36,895 nt of DNA from Chamaesiphon sp. 341R_metabat_111 (GTDB lineage: Bacteria; Cyanobacteriota; Cyanobacteriia; Cyanobacteriales; Chamaesiphonaceae), in contig JANXVE010000040.1 in the NCBI GenBank assembly GCA_025351825.1, forward strand, positions 1 to 36,895, read 5' to 3'. How positions within the stretch are numbered: position 1 is the first letter of the stretch; every line of letters begins with the position of its first letter. A program made the position numbers and the translations under genes. Below, one piece after another: positions 23,578 through 32,993 of this stretch. Under the pieces are notes generated by a model. The model saw only the letters and a list, made by a program, of their open reading frames with translations. It had not been told where the DNA came from and did no database searches.

Positions 23578-26373
23578 CTACGCTGCTTGGGCTTGACGTT
23601 CGGGAGAGAATTGGAACATTGAGTAGACCACATTCCGGCGAATGTCTGTCATCATTTCCAGGAACATCTCATAACCTTCCTGCTTGTACTCAATCAGCGG
23701 ATCTTTTTGACCGTAGCCGCGTAAACCGACTGATTCGCGGAGGGCATCCATTGATTGGAGATGTTCGCGCCAGAGGGTGTCGATTTGTTGGAGGATGAAG
23801 AAGCGTTCGGCTTGGCGCATCAGTCCGGCTTGAACTTTGTCGATGTCTGTTTCCTTGACATCGTAGGCACGGCGGACTTCTTCACGCATGTAGATTTTGA
23901 TTTCGTCGTAGGTCATGTCTTCAATTTGGGCGGGGGTCAAATCGTTGAACAGACTGACAAATTCCCGTGATTTGGAGACTAGCTTTTCGAGATCCCATTC
24001 TTCTGGTGGTAGATCTGGGTCGATGTAGTAATTGACGATATCGTCCATTGTTCGCTCGGCATAGCGAACGACTTGTTCCTTGAGGTCTTGCCCTTCGAGG
24101 ACGCGACGACGTTCGGCGTAAATGGCGCGACGTTGATTGTTCATCACTTCGTCATATTCAAATACTTGCTTGCGGATGTCGTAGTAGTGGGTTTCTACTT
24201 TCTTCTGGGCACCTTCGAGGCTATTGGTCAGCATTTTGGACTCGATCGGCATGTCTTCCTCGACACGGAAGGCATCCATTAAGCCGCTGACTTTATCACC
24301 ACCAAAGATTTGCATCAACGGGTCTTTTAAGCTGAGGAAGAACTTGGTGGAGCCTTTATCGCCCTGACGACCTGCGCGTCCTCGGAGCTGGTTGTCTACG
24401 CGGCGAGATTCATGACGTTCGGTACCAATGACGTGTAAGCCGCCGTTGTTGAGGACTTCTTCATGCTCGACAGAAGTGAGTGCGTCGTATTGCTTGCGAA
24501 TTGCGCGATAGGAGTCTCGCAATTTTTGGACAGCTTCGACCTCCGTTGGTGCTTTTTCACAGGCGACGGCAATGGTTTCTTCGGCATCGAGTTCGGATAA
24601 GCTGCGTTCACCATAGTGTCCGACGGCAAAGTTAACTGCATCTTTGAGCAGAGCTTCAGTTTCTTTGGATATTTCAGTTGGGAAGATATCGGGAGATGCT
24701 TTCCAGGTTTTGGCTTTTTTGCCTGGAGCAAAACCTTTGCCGGAAGCCTTGCTCTGTTGGGCGGCGGCTACAGTTGAGGGGCTGAAGTTGCCATCATCTT
24801 CAGGTGCGACGATGCGGGGCATCAGGTATTCTCGGACTTTTAGCCGCGCCATGTAGTCGGAATTACCACCCAAGATGATATCAGTACCGCGTCCGGCCAT
24901 GTTGGTGGCGATCGTCACAGCACCTTTGCGTCCAGCTTGAGCGATGATTTCGGATTCCCGCTCGACGTTTTCTGGTTTAGCGTTGAGCAGTTGGTGAGGA
25001 ATTTCGAGCTGATTCAATAGTTGGGACAGCACTTCTGATTTCTCAATGCTGGTGGTACCAACCAATACAGGTCGTCCAGTGTTGTGCATATCCGAGCATT
25101 CTTGCGCGACAGCTCGCCATTTAGCTTCTTCGGTTTTGTAGACAACATCGGGGAAGTCATACCGTTGTCGCACCCGATTGGTGGGCATGACGGTGACTTG
25201 GATTTTGTAGGTCTTTTCCAGCTCGACTTCTTCGGTTTTGGCTGTACCCGTCATCCCGCCCAATTTGGGATAGAGCAGGAAAAAGTTTTGATAGGTAATC
25301 GTCGCCAGGGTTTGAGTTTCGTTCTGAATTTTGACTTTTTCCTTAGCTTCAACGGCTTGGTGCAAGCCATCACTCCAGCGTCGTCCCTGGAGTACCCGTC
25401 CGGTAAATTCATCCACGATCGTGATCTCATCATTCATGATGATGTAATGAACGTCGCGGGTAAATAGTTCCTTGCCTTTAATCGCATTGAAAACATAGTG
25501 CGCCCAAGGATCGGCTTCATCATAAAGGTCTGTGACACCGAGAAGTCGTTCAGCTTCAGCAAAACCTTCATCAGTGAGCAGTACGTTTCGGGCTTTTTCA
25601 TCCACTTCGTAGTGATTTTCTTTGTTCAAGCCACGGGCAATATCTGCTGCTTGGAGATATTTTTCGGTTGGACGCTCGACTTGACCAGAAATAATCAGCG
25701 GAGTCCGCGCTTCATCGATCAAAATCGAGTCTACTTCGTCAATTACGCAGAAGTTAAACGGACGCTGAACGACTTCGCCCATTGCTTCAGCCATATTGTC
25801 CCGCAGATAGTCAAAGCCCAATTCACTGTTGGTGGCGTAGGTGACATCGCAGCTATAGTTTTTCTTTCGTTCGGGTGGATTCATTCCCGACTGGATCAGT
25901 CCAACTGACAAGCCCAAGAAGCGGTGAACTTGTCCCATCCACTCAGCATCCCGCCGCGCCAGGTAATCATTGACGGTGATAACGTGAACGCCTTTACCTG
26001 TAAGGGCGTTTAAATAGGCTGGCAGGGTAGCTACGAGGGTTTTACCTTCTCCAGTCTTCATCTCGGCAATCTGGCCTTCATGGAGCACCATACCCCCCAG
26101 CATTTGCACGTCGAAGTGACGCAATCCCAAGACGCGCTTGCCAGCTTCACGCACTACGGCAAAGGCTTCCGGTAGAAGTTCGTCGAGGAGATCTTTTTCT
26201 TCCTCATCGTTATTTGCTTGCTCCAGTCTGCGCTTGAATTCTGTGGTTTTCCCCTTGAGTTGTTCGTCACTGAGCTGCTGCATTTCTTCTTCGAGCAGCG
26301 TAATCTCAGTTACGATCGGTTGATACTTTTTCAGTTTGCGAGCGTTGGGATCGCCAAATAATTTTTTCAGCAT
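23578..26373 (-). CDS. secA: preprotein translocase ATPase SecA
   Basis: This 931-aa motor protein drives export through SecYEG at the plasma and thylakoid membranes. Motifs: Walker A MKTGEGKT (105-112), [14 protein letters not shown] (Walker B), [26 protein letters not shown] and RGRAGRQGD. The N-terminus [19 protein letters not shown] is typical of cyanobacteria. There is no C-terminal CxCxSG zinc site; the protein ends [12 protein letters not shown], as in other cyanobacterial and chloroplast SecA1 proteins. A variable insert follows [11 protein letters not shown]. The frame extends to TTG 26382, but ATG 26373 fits the family. It has a strong terminator. Confidence 0.98.
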   Translation of the reverse strand: MLKKLFGDPNARKLKKYQPIVTEITLLEEEMQQLSDEQLKGKTTEFKRRLEQANNDEEEKDLLDELLPEAFAVVREAGKRVLGLRHFDVQMLGGMVLHEGQIAEMKTGEGKTLVATLPAYLNALTGKGVHVITVNDYLARRDAEWMGQVHRFLGLSVGLIQSGMNPPERKKNYSCDVTYATNSELGFDYLRDNMAEAMGEVVQRPFNFCVIDEVDSILIDEARTPLIISGQVERPTEKYLQAADIARGLNKENHYEVDEKARNVLLTDEGFAEAERLLGVTDLYDEADPWAHYVFNAIKGKELFTRDVHYIIMNDEITIVDEFTGRVLQGRRWSDGLHQAVEAKEKVKIQNETQTLATITYQNFFLLYPKLGGMTGTAKTEEVELEKTYKIQVTVMPTNRVRQRYDFPDVVYKTEEAKWRAVAQECSDMHNTGRPVLVGTTSIEKSEVLSQLLNQLEIPHQLLNAKPENVERESEIIAQAGRKGAVTIATNMAGRGTDIILGGNSDYMARLKVREYLMPRIVAPEDDGNFSPSTVAAAQQSKASGKGFAPGKKAKTWKASPDIFPTEISKETEALLKDAVNFAVGHYGERSLSELDAEETIAVACEKAPTEVEAVQKLRDSYRAIRKQYDALTSVEHEEVLNNGGLHVIGTERHESRRVDNQLRGRAGRQGDKGSTKFFLSLKDPLMQIFGGDKVSGLMDAFRVEEDMPIESKMLTNSLEGAQKKVETHYYDIRKQVFEYDEVMNNQRRAIYAERRRVLEGQDLKEQVVRYAERTMDDIVNYYIDPDLPPEEWDLEKLVSKSREFVSLFNDLTPAQIEDMTYDEIKIYMREEVRRAYDVKETDIDKVQAGLMRQAERFFILQQIDTLWREHLQSMDALRESVGLRGYGQKDPLIEYKQEGYEMFLEMMTDIRRNVVYSMFQFSPERQAQAA

Positions 26374-26500
26374 AGGAGGCAAGCGATGGTTCCGTTTAAT
26401 CTAAAAATTATGAGTGCTGAAGTATTTATATCGTTACAGCTTTCTTATCTATTTATGGTATCATCCGCGCTTGATTTGTGGGTGAGGGATGCCGAATAGG

Positions 26501-26575
26501 GTGTGGGGGGTGTGGGGGGTGTTGCGGAGATCTACCCACCCCGCCCTACGGGCACCCCTCCCAAGAGGGGATTTT
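26501..26575. repeat. GTGTGGGG tract and adjacent GC-rich hairpin
   Basis: GTGTGGGG units (26501-26520) relate to the CCCACAC tracts at 222-276 and 13130-13204. CCCCTC/GAGGGG (about 26556-26571) forms a small stem just beyond the DUF2834 gene and may end its transcript. Nothing else is seen between 26383 and 26500. Confidence 0.6.
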
Positions 26576-26580
26576 CCACG

Positions 26581-26943
26581 CTAGGATTCGATCGAGGTTT
26601 GTTCAGTCAGCTCTTTAGTAAGTTTGAGGTGTCGGGCGAGGAGGAAAAGGGGAAAGGTGACGCTGATGGCGACTAGGCCGGAGAAGACGAGGTAGAGCCA
26701 GACGTAGCGTACACCGACGCGCTTACCTTCGATCGCCATAAACATTGATGCGGCAACTGCGATAAACAGCAGATCGTTGGAGAGGGATGCGGCGGCAGCA
26801 TTGACATAGGCGGCATTGATGAAGTCCGTGAAGGAATTATTCGGCTGCTGCATGAAGGCGATGTTATTAATCCAGGTGGCGGGGATGGCTAACAAGGCAA
26901 TTAAGGCGTAGGTGGCGCAAATGAGTTTGTCTTTGGTGGTCAT
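26581..26943 (-). CDS. DUF2834 small membrane protein
   Basis: This 120-aa protein has three hydrophobic segments (about 8-28, 58-72 and 80-103) and the NNSFTDFINAAYVNAAAASL region that marks DUF2834 proteins. The ends are charged and a short cytoplasmic tail follows. The function of the family is unknown. The gene is monocistronic in appearance. The spacer upstream (26944-27300) is AT-rich, with minor inverted repeats such as the one around 27192-27224. Confidence 0.8.
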   Translation of the reverse strand: MTTKDKLICATYALIALLAIPATWINNIAFMQQPNNSFTDFINAAYVNAAAASLSNDLLFIAVAASMFMAIEGKRVGVRYVWLYLVFSGLVAISVTFPLFLLARHLKLTKELTEQTSIES

Positions 26944-27310
26944 GATGAATGTGATTCAGATGTTTGACAGCTTACCAGATCCGATTTTTCAGATATTTGT
27001 CAAGAAACCATGACAATTGAGCTGACTGAAATGACCCAATAGCGTTAAACCCGATAAATTGGCAGCGATCCCCCCTTGACGGATTGGGGTCAAGTTTTGT
27101 TAGATGAGTATATGTACTCAAACAATTGTTAATTACTAAGTAACTTAAACCCAAGTTAACGATCGGACTTTGAGACAGCGTAATTTAGTCACCTGCGATC
27201 GAATCATCTATTCGACATCGCAGACTCTAGAAATTTGATAAACGGCTTAAACGTAGTTAGTGAATTGATGAGCTAACTCAAACAATCGCAATTTTACTAG
27301 GTGACACCAA

Positions 27311-27346
27311 GTGTAGTTGCAAATTTATCAAGTTTGATAACTACAC
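27311..27346 (+). promoter_or_regulatory. 5' leader hairpin of the DUF4912 gene
   Basis: GTGTAGTT (27311-27318) pairs with AACTACAC (27339-27346). The loop contains a second small stem, ATCAA/TTGAT. It ends 6 bases before the CGGAGA ribosome-binding site (27353-27358), so it could influence translation or mRNA stability. Confidence 0.5.
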
Positions 27347-27366
27347 CTTATTCGGAGACTCAGATC

Positions 27367-28605
27367 GTGGCGATAGACAACACATTAGAAGAAATGACAC
27401 TCCGACAACTCCGCCGTGTGGCGAGTGCCTGCGGAGTGTCCCGTTACAGCAGGATGCGGAAATCCCAACTCCTGGAAGAAATTCAGAAAGCTCAAAGTAG
27501 TCAATCTACTCACATCTCATCTACACAACTGGAGGCGCAATTAGCAGTGGAAGCAGGAAAATTTGAACTTGGAATCGATGTCGATCTTACTGCTGAAGAA
27601 CTAGCAGATGTCGATGAAGGGTTGGGTGAATTACCTGCTGGTTATGGCGATAGTCGGATTGTTTTATTACCAAGAGATCCTCAGTGGGCTTATGCTTACT
27701 GGGACATTCCGATCGAACATAAAAACGAGCTACGCTATCATGGCGGTCAACAATTAGCTCTGCGGATTTATGATGTTACTGATATCAATATCGAACATCA
27801 AAGCCCCCACAGTATTCAAGAATACCCGATCGATGAAATGGCGCGAGAATGGTATATCCCCATTCCAGTCAGCGACAGATCTTACACGATCGATATCGGT
27901 TATCGTTGTGGCGATGGTCGCTGGTTGGTGCTAGCTCGATCTGAAGCTGTTGGTATTCCGCCTGTCTATCCTTCCGACTGGATTGAAGATATCTTCATCA
28001 CCGTGCCGTGGGAAGAAGAGCTAGTCGGCAGAACATTTGTCGAACTAGTCCCACCTCGCAACAAAGCCGCAGAAGCTGGTGCGGCGGCGGCTGACAATGT
28101 TACCGACAAGAATGCTGTCTACAACCGGATTTTTGGCATGTCAGAATCGACGGAATCGCTGAGAGTCAATGGCTCAGTCTATGGTTCGATGCAGCACTCA
28201 CCCCTAGATACTGTCAGTTCCTTCCTCTTCCCATCTGGAGCAGGAATGTGGTCATTACCGACGACTTCCGGTGTGAATATGTCTGGTGTCGGCATGTCCG
28301 GTATCGGCATGGATGCAAGCGAACGTCAGCGTCAATTCTGGTTGATTGCTGATGCTGAATTGATCGTCTACGGTGCAACTGAGCCAGATGCAAGTGTAAC
28401 TATCGGCGGGCGACAAATCAAGCTCAATCCCGATGGTACTTTCCGGTACCAGATGTCTTTCCAAGATGGCAACATCGACTACCCAATCATCGCGGTAGCC
28501 AAGGATGGCGAACAGCAACGTTCTGTTCACATGACATTCGACAGATCCACCCCTTCTCGCAATACTAATACTAAGGAAGAAGCTGTTGCTGAAAAATGGT
28601 TCTAG
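27367..28605 (+). CDS. DUF4912 protein with Rho-N/SAP-like N-terminus
   Basis: This 412-aa protein has three parts. The N-terminal LEEMTLRQLRRVASACGVSR is a Rho-N/SAP-like nucleic-acid-binding fold. DUF4912 is central (IVLLPRDPQWAYAYWDIP, then LALRIYDVTD). The C-terminal part has Gly/Met-rich repeats (GMSGVGMSGIGM) and a beta-rich domain (LIVYGATEPDASVTIGG). The start is set at GTG 27367 because of CGGAGA 8 bases upstream and because family members begin just before LEEMTLRQL. The frame opens at GTG 27301, but this would translate through the leader hairpin. The function is unknown; a DNA- or RNA-binding role is inferred. Terminator at 28621-28664. Confidence 0.85.
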   Translation: MAIDNTLEEMTLRQLRRVASACGVSRYSRMRKSQLLEEIQKAQSSQSTHISSTQLEAQLAVEAGKFELGIDVDLTAEELADVDEGLGELPAGYGDSRIVLLPRDPQWAYAYWDIPIEHKNELRYHGGQQLALRIYDVTDINIEHQSPHSIQEYPIDEMAREWYIPIPVSDRSYTIDIGYRCGDGRWLVLARSEAVGIPPVYPSDWIEDIFITVPWEEELVGRTFVELVPPRNKAAEAGAAAADNVTDKNAVYNRIFGMSESTESLRVNGSVYGSMQHSPLDTVSSFLFPSGAGMWSLPTTSGVNMSGVGMSGIGMDASERQRQFWLIADAELIVYGATEPDASVTIGGRQIKLNPDGTFRYQMSFQDGNIDYPIIAVAKDGEQQRSVHMTFDRSTPSRNTNTKEEAVAEKWF

Positions 28606-28620
28606 ATAGTTAAGACTTGC

Positions 28621-28664
28621 TAAAATTAGCTCCGTCAGTCTTTGTGATTGGCGGAGCTATTTTA
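28621..28664 (+). terminator. intrinsic terminator of the DUF4912 gene
   Basis: TAAAATTAGCTCCG pairs with CGGAGCTATTTTA with one bulged base, giving a stem flanked by A and T runs, 15 bases past the stop codon. Confidence 0.85.
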
Positions 28665-28697
28665 CGATCGATTCTAGATGGGCAGCGGAACCTCTAG

Positions 28698-28733
28698 AGG
28701 GCGGGCACAAGGCCACGCCCCTACAGGTTAATT
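28698..28733. repeat. half-copy of the AGGGCGGGCAC repeat
   Basis: AGGGCGGGCACAAGGCCACG and the following CCCCTACAGGTTAATT match one arm plus loop of the hairpin element at 7943-8007. The second arm is missing. Confidence 0.75.
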
Positions 28734-28767
28734 TTATGTGCGGAACCTAACTAGGATTAATGCATGA

Positions 28768-28789
28768 CAACTATCAACTATCAACTAAC
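28768..28789 (-). repeat. TAGTTGA tandem tract after the DUF565 gene
   Basis: Three TAGTTGA units follow the DUF565 stop codon on the minus strand. Confidence 0.75.
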
Positions 28790-29155
28790 TTAACTTCCTA
28801 ATTTAAATGCTTCGACAAACAAACCGTAAATCAAGCCTATTTTAAGATTGTTTAAGATCGCAATTAAAATGGGACGTTGACCGAGGATTGGATTGTATTT
28901 TCCAGGTTTGCGCTGACCAGCAATGGTGCCATAAGTAAGCCACGAAACTAGCTCTACAACGATGACCATGATTAAGCTGATGAAAATATCTAAATCTGTT
29001 CTTTGTCCGGTGGATGTCGCAATAGCTGAGGCAAGAAAATTACCAAATAATAAGCTAATAATTATTAGTGATAATCGCCGCCAAGGATTTTCAGCCCATT
29101 GAGTAAATTGTCGGAAGATTCGATCGATTAGGGTATTGAGGCGGGTATTTTGCAT
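28790..29155 (-). CDS. DUF565 / Ycf20-like membrane protein
   Basis: This 121-aa protein has two or three hydrophobic segments. LSLIIISLLFGNFLASAIAT, followed by GQRTDLDIF, matches the Ycf20/DUF565 pattern, in which a helix ending in a small-residue motif precedes TGQ..D.D. Ycf20 proteins occur in cyanobacteria and plastids; plant homologues have been tied to non-photochemical quenching, but the molecular role is unclear. The gene starts 19 bases after the DUF3685 gene and shares its operon. Confidence 0.8.
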   Translation of the reverse strand: MQNTRLNTLIDRIFRQFTQWAENPWRRLSLIIISLLFGNFLASAIATSTGQRTDLDIFISLIMVIVVELVSWLTYGTIAGQRKPGKYNPILGQRPILIAILNNLKIGLIYGLFVEAFKLGS

Positions 29156-29174
29156 AACTGTACTCGATCATTAT

Positions 29175-30905
29175 TTAAGAGTTTCGCTTACTTTCTTGCC
29201 AGATATTACCAACTCCTTTAATTACACCACGACCAATTAGACCAATGCCACGACCAATAATTTCTGTGAGTAGATAAACAATACTGCTGCCGAAAAATGT
29301 GGTTGCCATTTTTAATCGAGGTGAGAGTGCATCTCTTGTTTCTAGAGCTAAAGTTACTACTAACGGAATTCCAGCTAACTGTGCTAATTCTTGTGGTCGA
29401 GGGGCATAGATAGCGACTCGATCGATTCCATAAGCTGTAAATATAAATAGTCGATATTTACTCTCAAATATAGCTTGAGGTTCACTGATATATCGATCGA
29501 TCCGATACCGCCAAGACAGCTCATTTCGGAATCTTTCAATCTCACGACTAGACAGTAACTTGCGATCGTAAAATCTAGATTTAATTGATTCTACATTCCC
29601 AAATCGATTGAGCAAAGGTTGCATCACCGCGTTTGCCATCTGGATGATGAGATTTTCTAAGAGAATGCAGGCTCGATCTTCAGATGTTTGAATATCTGGA
29701 TCGCTAATAGTAGTATCAATCGCTAATGGTGTTTTGAATAGTAAATAATTTAGTAGCTCGATCGATTGCGGAATTTTGGCGAGAATTTCGACATAAACGA
29801 TCTGAGCATCTTGGAGGACAACTGGAATGATTTCAATGTGGTTATTTTCAATTGAAAGCGTGTGATATCGACCAAAAAAGTCAGTCACTATCGATCTCCA
29901 TAAATCTTGTAATAAGCCAGACTGCTTAGTAGCTAGTTGTTCGATGGTGACTTGCGAAAATCTTAATTCAGCTAACAGTCCTTCAAATTGTTGGAGAATG
30001 AGATAGAATAGTTCTCGCTTCTTTTCTTGACGAAGCATATCTATTTCCAGAGCCATTGGCGTAAAATTATTTAAGCCAGATTGTAACTTTGCGGCGATCT
30101 GTTCAAATAATGATTGCGGTTGAGGATTCGATGGACTAATTTGCGGTAATGGTGATGTGACTAATTTAGCAGTCGAGGAACTAGGATCGAGATTGGAGTC
30201 AACTAGATCTGTAACTGGAAATAATTGTTTGACTAGCCACCGAGCGGTATTGAGTTCGCGTTTACGTCCACTCAAAATTAATCGATCTAATCTAGAAATT
30301 CGATCCCGATCTGAAGAATTGTAGAGACGATCGTTCAGTTTTGTTAAATTAGTTTCAATTTGTTTCAGACTGCTTAACTGCCATCTCTTCGGTAAACTAA
30401 TCGATGAATTATCTGTACCCATTTCGATCTGCTGTAAGATTTCGATTGCCCAACTAGTCTCTCCTGTGGCAACTCGGCGGATTGCAACAACTAAATCTAA
30501 GATCGAACTACCGCGCAGACAACAGCCTGCTATTCCCAGTTGAAACAACCTGCCTAAATCTTGGTTTTGAGGCGTAGCCAACAGTAGAATCGGTAAGTCT
30601 GGGTATCTAGCTCTAACCTGCTGACAGAAGGCGATACTCGCGGATGATACGGCGATATCAGTTGATAAGTGTAATCCTAACAAAATTAGATCGATTCTCC
30701 AGGGGGAGCGGGCTTCCGCCAACGAGCCGATCTCTCTCCCTGCACTGGTGAGGATTTGCCAAGCACTCGAAACACCGTCAGTTTCTACAGACACATGTAG
30801 ATCCGAAAACCGATTCAAGCAGGTAACTAATCCTGAGAGTATAACTGGATCTGGTTCGATCGTTAATAGGTGGATCGATCGATCTGCAACAGACGTTTCT
30901 GCCAT
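29175..30905 (-). CDS. DUF3685 protein with a degenerate receiver domain
   Basis: This 576-aa protein has an N-terminal response-regulator-like domain (residues 10-150), with IHLLTIEPDPVILSGL and IDLILLGLHLS. The phosphoacceptor aspartate expected after LILL is Gly77. The rest is a long DUF3685 region, largely helical with a C-terminal hydrophobic tail (about 545-570). The family is cyanobacterial and of unknown function. Residues of about 55-70 (REIGSLAEARSPWR) are encoded by a sequence related to the TCTCC..GGAG..GGCT..CGCCAAC repeat (30696-30724), inserted in frame. The ATG at 30905 fits. It is in an operon with the DUF565 gene. Confidence 0.8.
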   Translation of the reverse strand: MAETSVADRSIHLLTIEPDPVILSGLVTCLNRFSDLHVSVETDGVSSAWQILTSAGREIGSLAEARSPWRIDLILLGLHLSTDIAVSSASIAFCQQVRARYPDLPILLLATPQNQDLGRLFQLGIAGCCLRGSSILDLVVAIRRVATGETSWAIEILQQIEMGTDNSSISLPKRWQLSSLKQIETNLTKLNDRLYNSSDRDRISRLDRLILSGRKRELNTARWLVKQLFPVTDLVDSNLDPSSSTAKLVTSPLPQISPSNPQPQSLFEQIAAKLQSGLNNFTPMALEIDMLRQEKKRELFYLILQQFEGLLAELRFSQVTIEQLATKQSGLLQDLWRSIVTDFFGRYHTLSIENNHIEIIPVVLQDAQIVYVEILAKIPQSIELLNYLLFKTPLAIDTTISDPDIQTSEDRACILLENLIIQMANAVMQPLLNRFGNVESIKSRFYDRKLLSSREIERFRNELSWRYRIDRYISEPQAIFESKYRLFIFTAYGIDRVAIYAPRPQELAQLAGIPLVVTLALETRDALSPRLKMATTFFGSSIVYLLTEIIGRGIGLIGRGVIKGVGNIWQESKRNS

Positions 30906-31081
30906 TAGGTGAACAAGGTCGCTCTTGATTAACCATCAGTTTAGCACCATAGTCGAAAGAGTAATTTTCAACTAGTGGCCAGAAAGTAATTAATTAATTA
31001 CACTGAAATTGTTTAGAATCTAAATAGTGACCATTGCTTACTCTCGAAGTCTCTCTTAGCTCTCTGTTCGCCCCCTCATAC

Positions 31082-32908
31082 ATGACTGCAACCAAATCTC
31101 GCCCTAAAAATCTAGCATCTCCAGGACTCCCAGATAATGATTGGCGATTATTACTTAGACTAGTTCCCTATGCGCGTCGCAGTGGGAAATTATTTGTGCT
31201 TTCATTTGGGCTGTTGATTCCATTGGCAATTTCCAATGCCGTCCAACCGTTAATTATCGGACAGGCAATTTCTAAAATTAGGAGTGAAAAAACCTGGGAT
31301 TTTGTGAGTGGTTTATCCATGCTTGATGGATTAAATACCTTGACTTTAATCCTGATGGGGACGGTGGTTGTTCGGCTAATCTTGAGCGCAATCCAGGGTT
31401 ATACCGTGCAACGGATCGGCCAACAAATCACCGCTGATATTCGGAATGATTTATTCGATCGAGTCACATCTTTAGCGGTGCGGTTTTTCGATCGGACACC
31501 TGTAGGCAAGCTGATTACCCGCCTGACTAATGATGTTGAAGCATTAGGCGATGTATTTACAACTGGTGCAATTGGGATCATTAGCGATCTGTTTTCGATC
31601 CTGGTGATGATGTACTATATGTTTACACTTCAGTGGCAAATTGCCCTGATGTTATTGGTAATGCTGATCCCAGTAGCAGCGTTAGTAATCTATTTTCAGC
31701 AGGAATATCGCAAGGCAAATTATCGCGGTCGGGAAGAGTTATCTTCACTCAATTCAATGGTACAAGAAAATGTGGTGGGGATTAATGTCGTCCAACTATT
31801 TAGGCGCGAAAGATATAACGCTGAACTGTTTCGGACAGTGCGAGATCGATACATTCAAGAAATTGATAAAACTAACTTTCACGACTCCGCTGTATCTGCA
31901 ACACTAGAGTGGATTTCTCTCGTGGCAATTGCGGGCGTACTGTGGTGGGGAGGCTTAATGGTGCTAGATAAAACATTAGATTTTGGAACATTGGCGGCCT
32001 TCATTTTGTACGCTCAAAAACTATTCGAGCCATTGCGTCAATTCGCCGAGAAATTCACATCGATTCAATCGGGATTTACCGCTGTCGAACGAATCAATGA
32101 TATTCTCGATGAGCCGATCGAAATTAAAGATATCGAAAACGCTCAGAGTCTGCATCTAACTCACATCGATGGTGCTGCTTTGGGCGAAATTAGATTTGAA
32201 AATGTCTGGTTTGCCTACAAAGATGATGACTATGTGATTCGCGATCTGGACTTCACCATTAAACCAGGTGAAAAGATTGCTTTAGTCGGCCCCACAGGTG
32301 CAGGTAAAAGTTCGATTATTCGCTTGCTTTGCCGTCTATATGAGCCGACAAGGGGGCGAATCCTAGTTGATGGAGTGGATATCAAAAATATCGCTCAAGC
32401 CGAACTGCGCCGTTATTTGGGCGTAATTCTTCAAGATGGTTTTTTGTTTGCCGGAGATGTCCGCGAAAATATTACCTTGGGTGAAGAGTACAGTGAGGCG
32501 GAAATCCTCTATGCGGCTAAATCTACTAATGTGGACAGGTTTATCAACGAATTACCGCAAGGTTATGATACGCAACTGCGCGAACGTGGCTCCAATTTAT
32601 CGGCTGGACAAAAACAGTTAATTGCCTTTGCTCGATCGGTAATTCGCAATCCCCGTGTTTTAGTCCTCGATGAAGCAACAGCTAGTTTAGATGTGGGTAC
32701 CGAAGCATTAGTTCAAGATGCACTCGATCGATTAATTGTCGATCGAACCGCGATTATTATTGCTCACCGCTTATCCACAATCCGCAATGTCGATCGAATT
32801 TTTGTACTCAAGCAAGGTTCATTAGTAGAGTCGGGTAGTCACGATGAACTGTTGCAGCAGAGCGGACTATATGCAAGTTTATATCAACTGCAAATGTTGG
32901 GAACTTAG
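31082..32908 (+). CDS. ABC exporter, MsbA/multidrug type (fused TMD-NBD half-transporter)
   Basis: This 608-aa half-transporter has an N-terminal six-helix membrane domain (about 45-315) and a C-terminal ATPase. The ATPase has Walker A GPTGAGKSS, a Q-loop in GVILQDGFLFAGDV, signature LSAGQKQLIAFAR, Walker B VLVLDEATASLD and the H-loop IAHRLSTI. It should work as a homodimer or with a partner encoded elsewhere. The substrate (lipid, peptide or drug) is not predictable. The frame opens at TTG 31034, but ATG 31082 (MTATKSRPKN) is the better start. It is divergent from the DUF3685 gene and convergent with tsaD. Confidence 0.93.
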   Translation: MTATKSRPKNLASPGLPDNDWRLLLRLVPYARRSGKLFVLSFGLLIPLAISNAVQPLIIGQAISKIRSEKTWDFVSGLSMLDGLNTLTLILMGTVVVRLILSAIQGYTVQRIGQQITADIRNDLFDRVTSLAVRFFDRTPVGKLITRLTNDVEALGDVFTTGAIGIISDLFSILVMMYYMFTLQWQIALMLLVMLIPVAALVIYFQQEYRKANYRGREELSSLNSMVQENVVGINVVQLFRRERYNAELFRTVRDRYIQEIDKTNFHDSAVSATLEWISLVAIAGVLWWGGLMVLDKTLDFGTLAAFILYAQKLFEPLRQFAEKFTSIQSGFTAVERINDILDEPIEIKDIENAQSLHLTHIDGAALGEIRFENVWFAYKDDDYVIRDLDFTIKPGEKIALVGPTGAGKSSIIRLLCRLYEPTRGRILVDGVDIKNIAQAELRRYLGVILQDGFLFAGDVRENITLGEEYSEAEILYAAKSTNVDRFINELPQGYDTQLRERGSNLSAGQKQLIAFARSVIRNPRVLVLDEATASLDVGTEALVQDALDRLIVDRTAIIIAHRLSTIRNVDRIFVLKQGSLVESGSHDELLQQSGLYASLYQLQMLGT

Positions 32909-32936
32909 ATTAGTTGATAGTTGATAGTTGATAGTT
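32908..32936 (+). repeat. TAGTTGA tandem tract after the ABC exporter gene
   Basis: Three to four TAGTTGA units follow the stop codon by one base. Confidence 0.8.
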
Positions 32937-32943
32937 TAATCTG

Positions 32944-32980
32944 GTCGAGAGAGCGTTTTAGAACAAAATGATCTCTCGAC
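32944..32980. terminator. hairpin between the convergent ABC exporter and tsaD genes
   Basis: GTCGAGAGA (32944-32952) pairs with TCTCTCGAC (32972-32980). The 19-base loop is AT-rich. It lies 36 bases past the exporter stop and 14 bases past the tsaD stop, so it could serve both. Confidence 0.7.
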
Positions 32981-32993
32981 TGCTGTTTTGTGG

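Noticed and set aside
23755-25908. Several plus-strand frames up to 136 aa opposite secA
   Set aside because: They are antisense shadows of the secA coding sequence, with unnatural composition.
26972-27154. 60-aa minus-strand frame in the spacer before the DUF4912 gene
   Set aside because: It has no recognisable composition or ribosome-binding site and ends in AT-rich spacer sequence.
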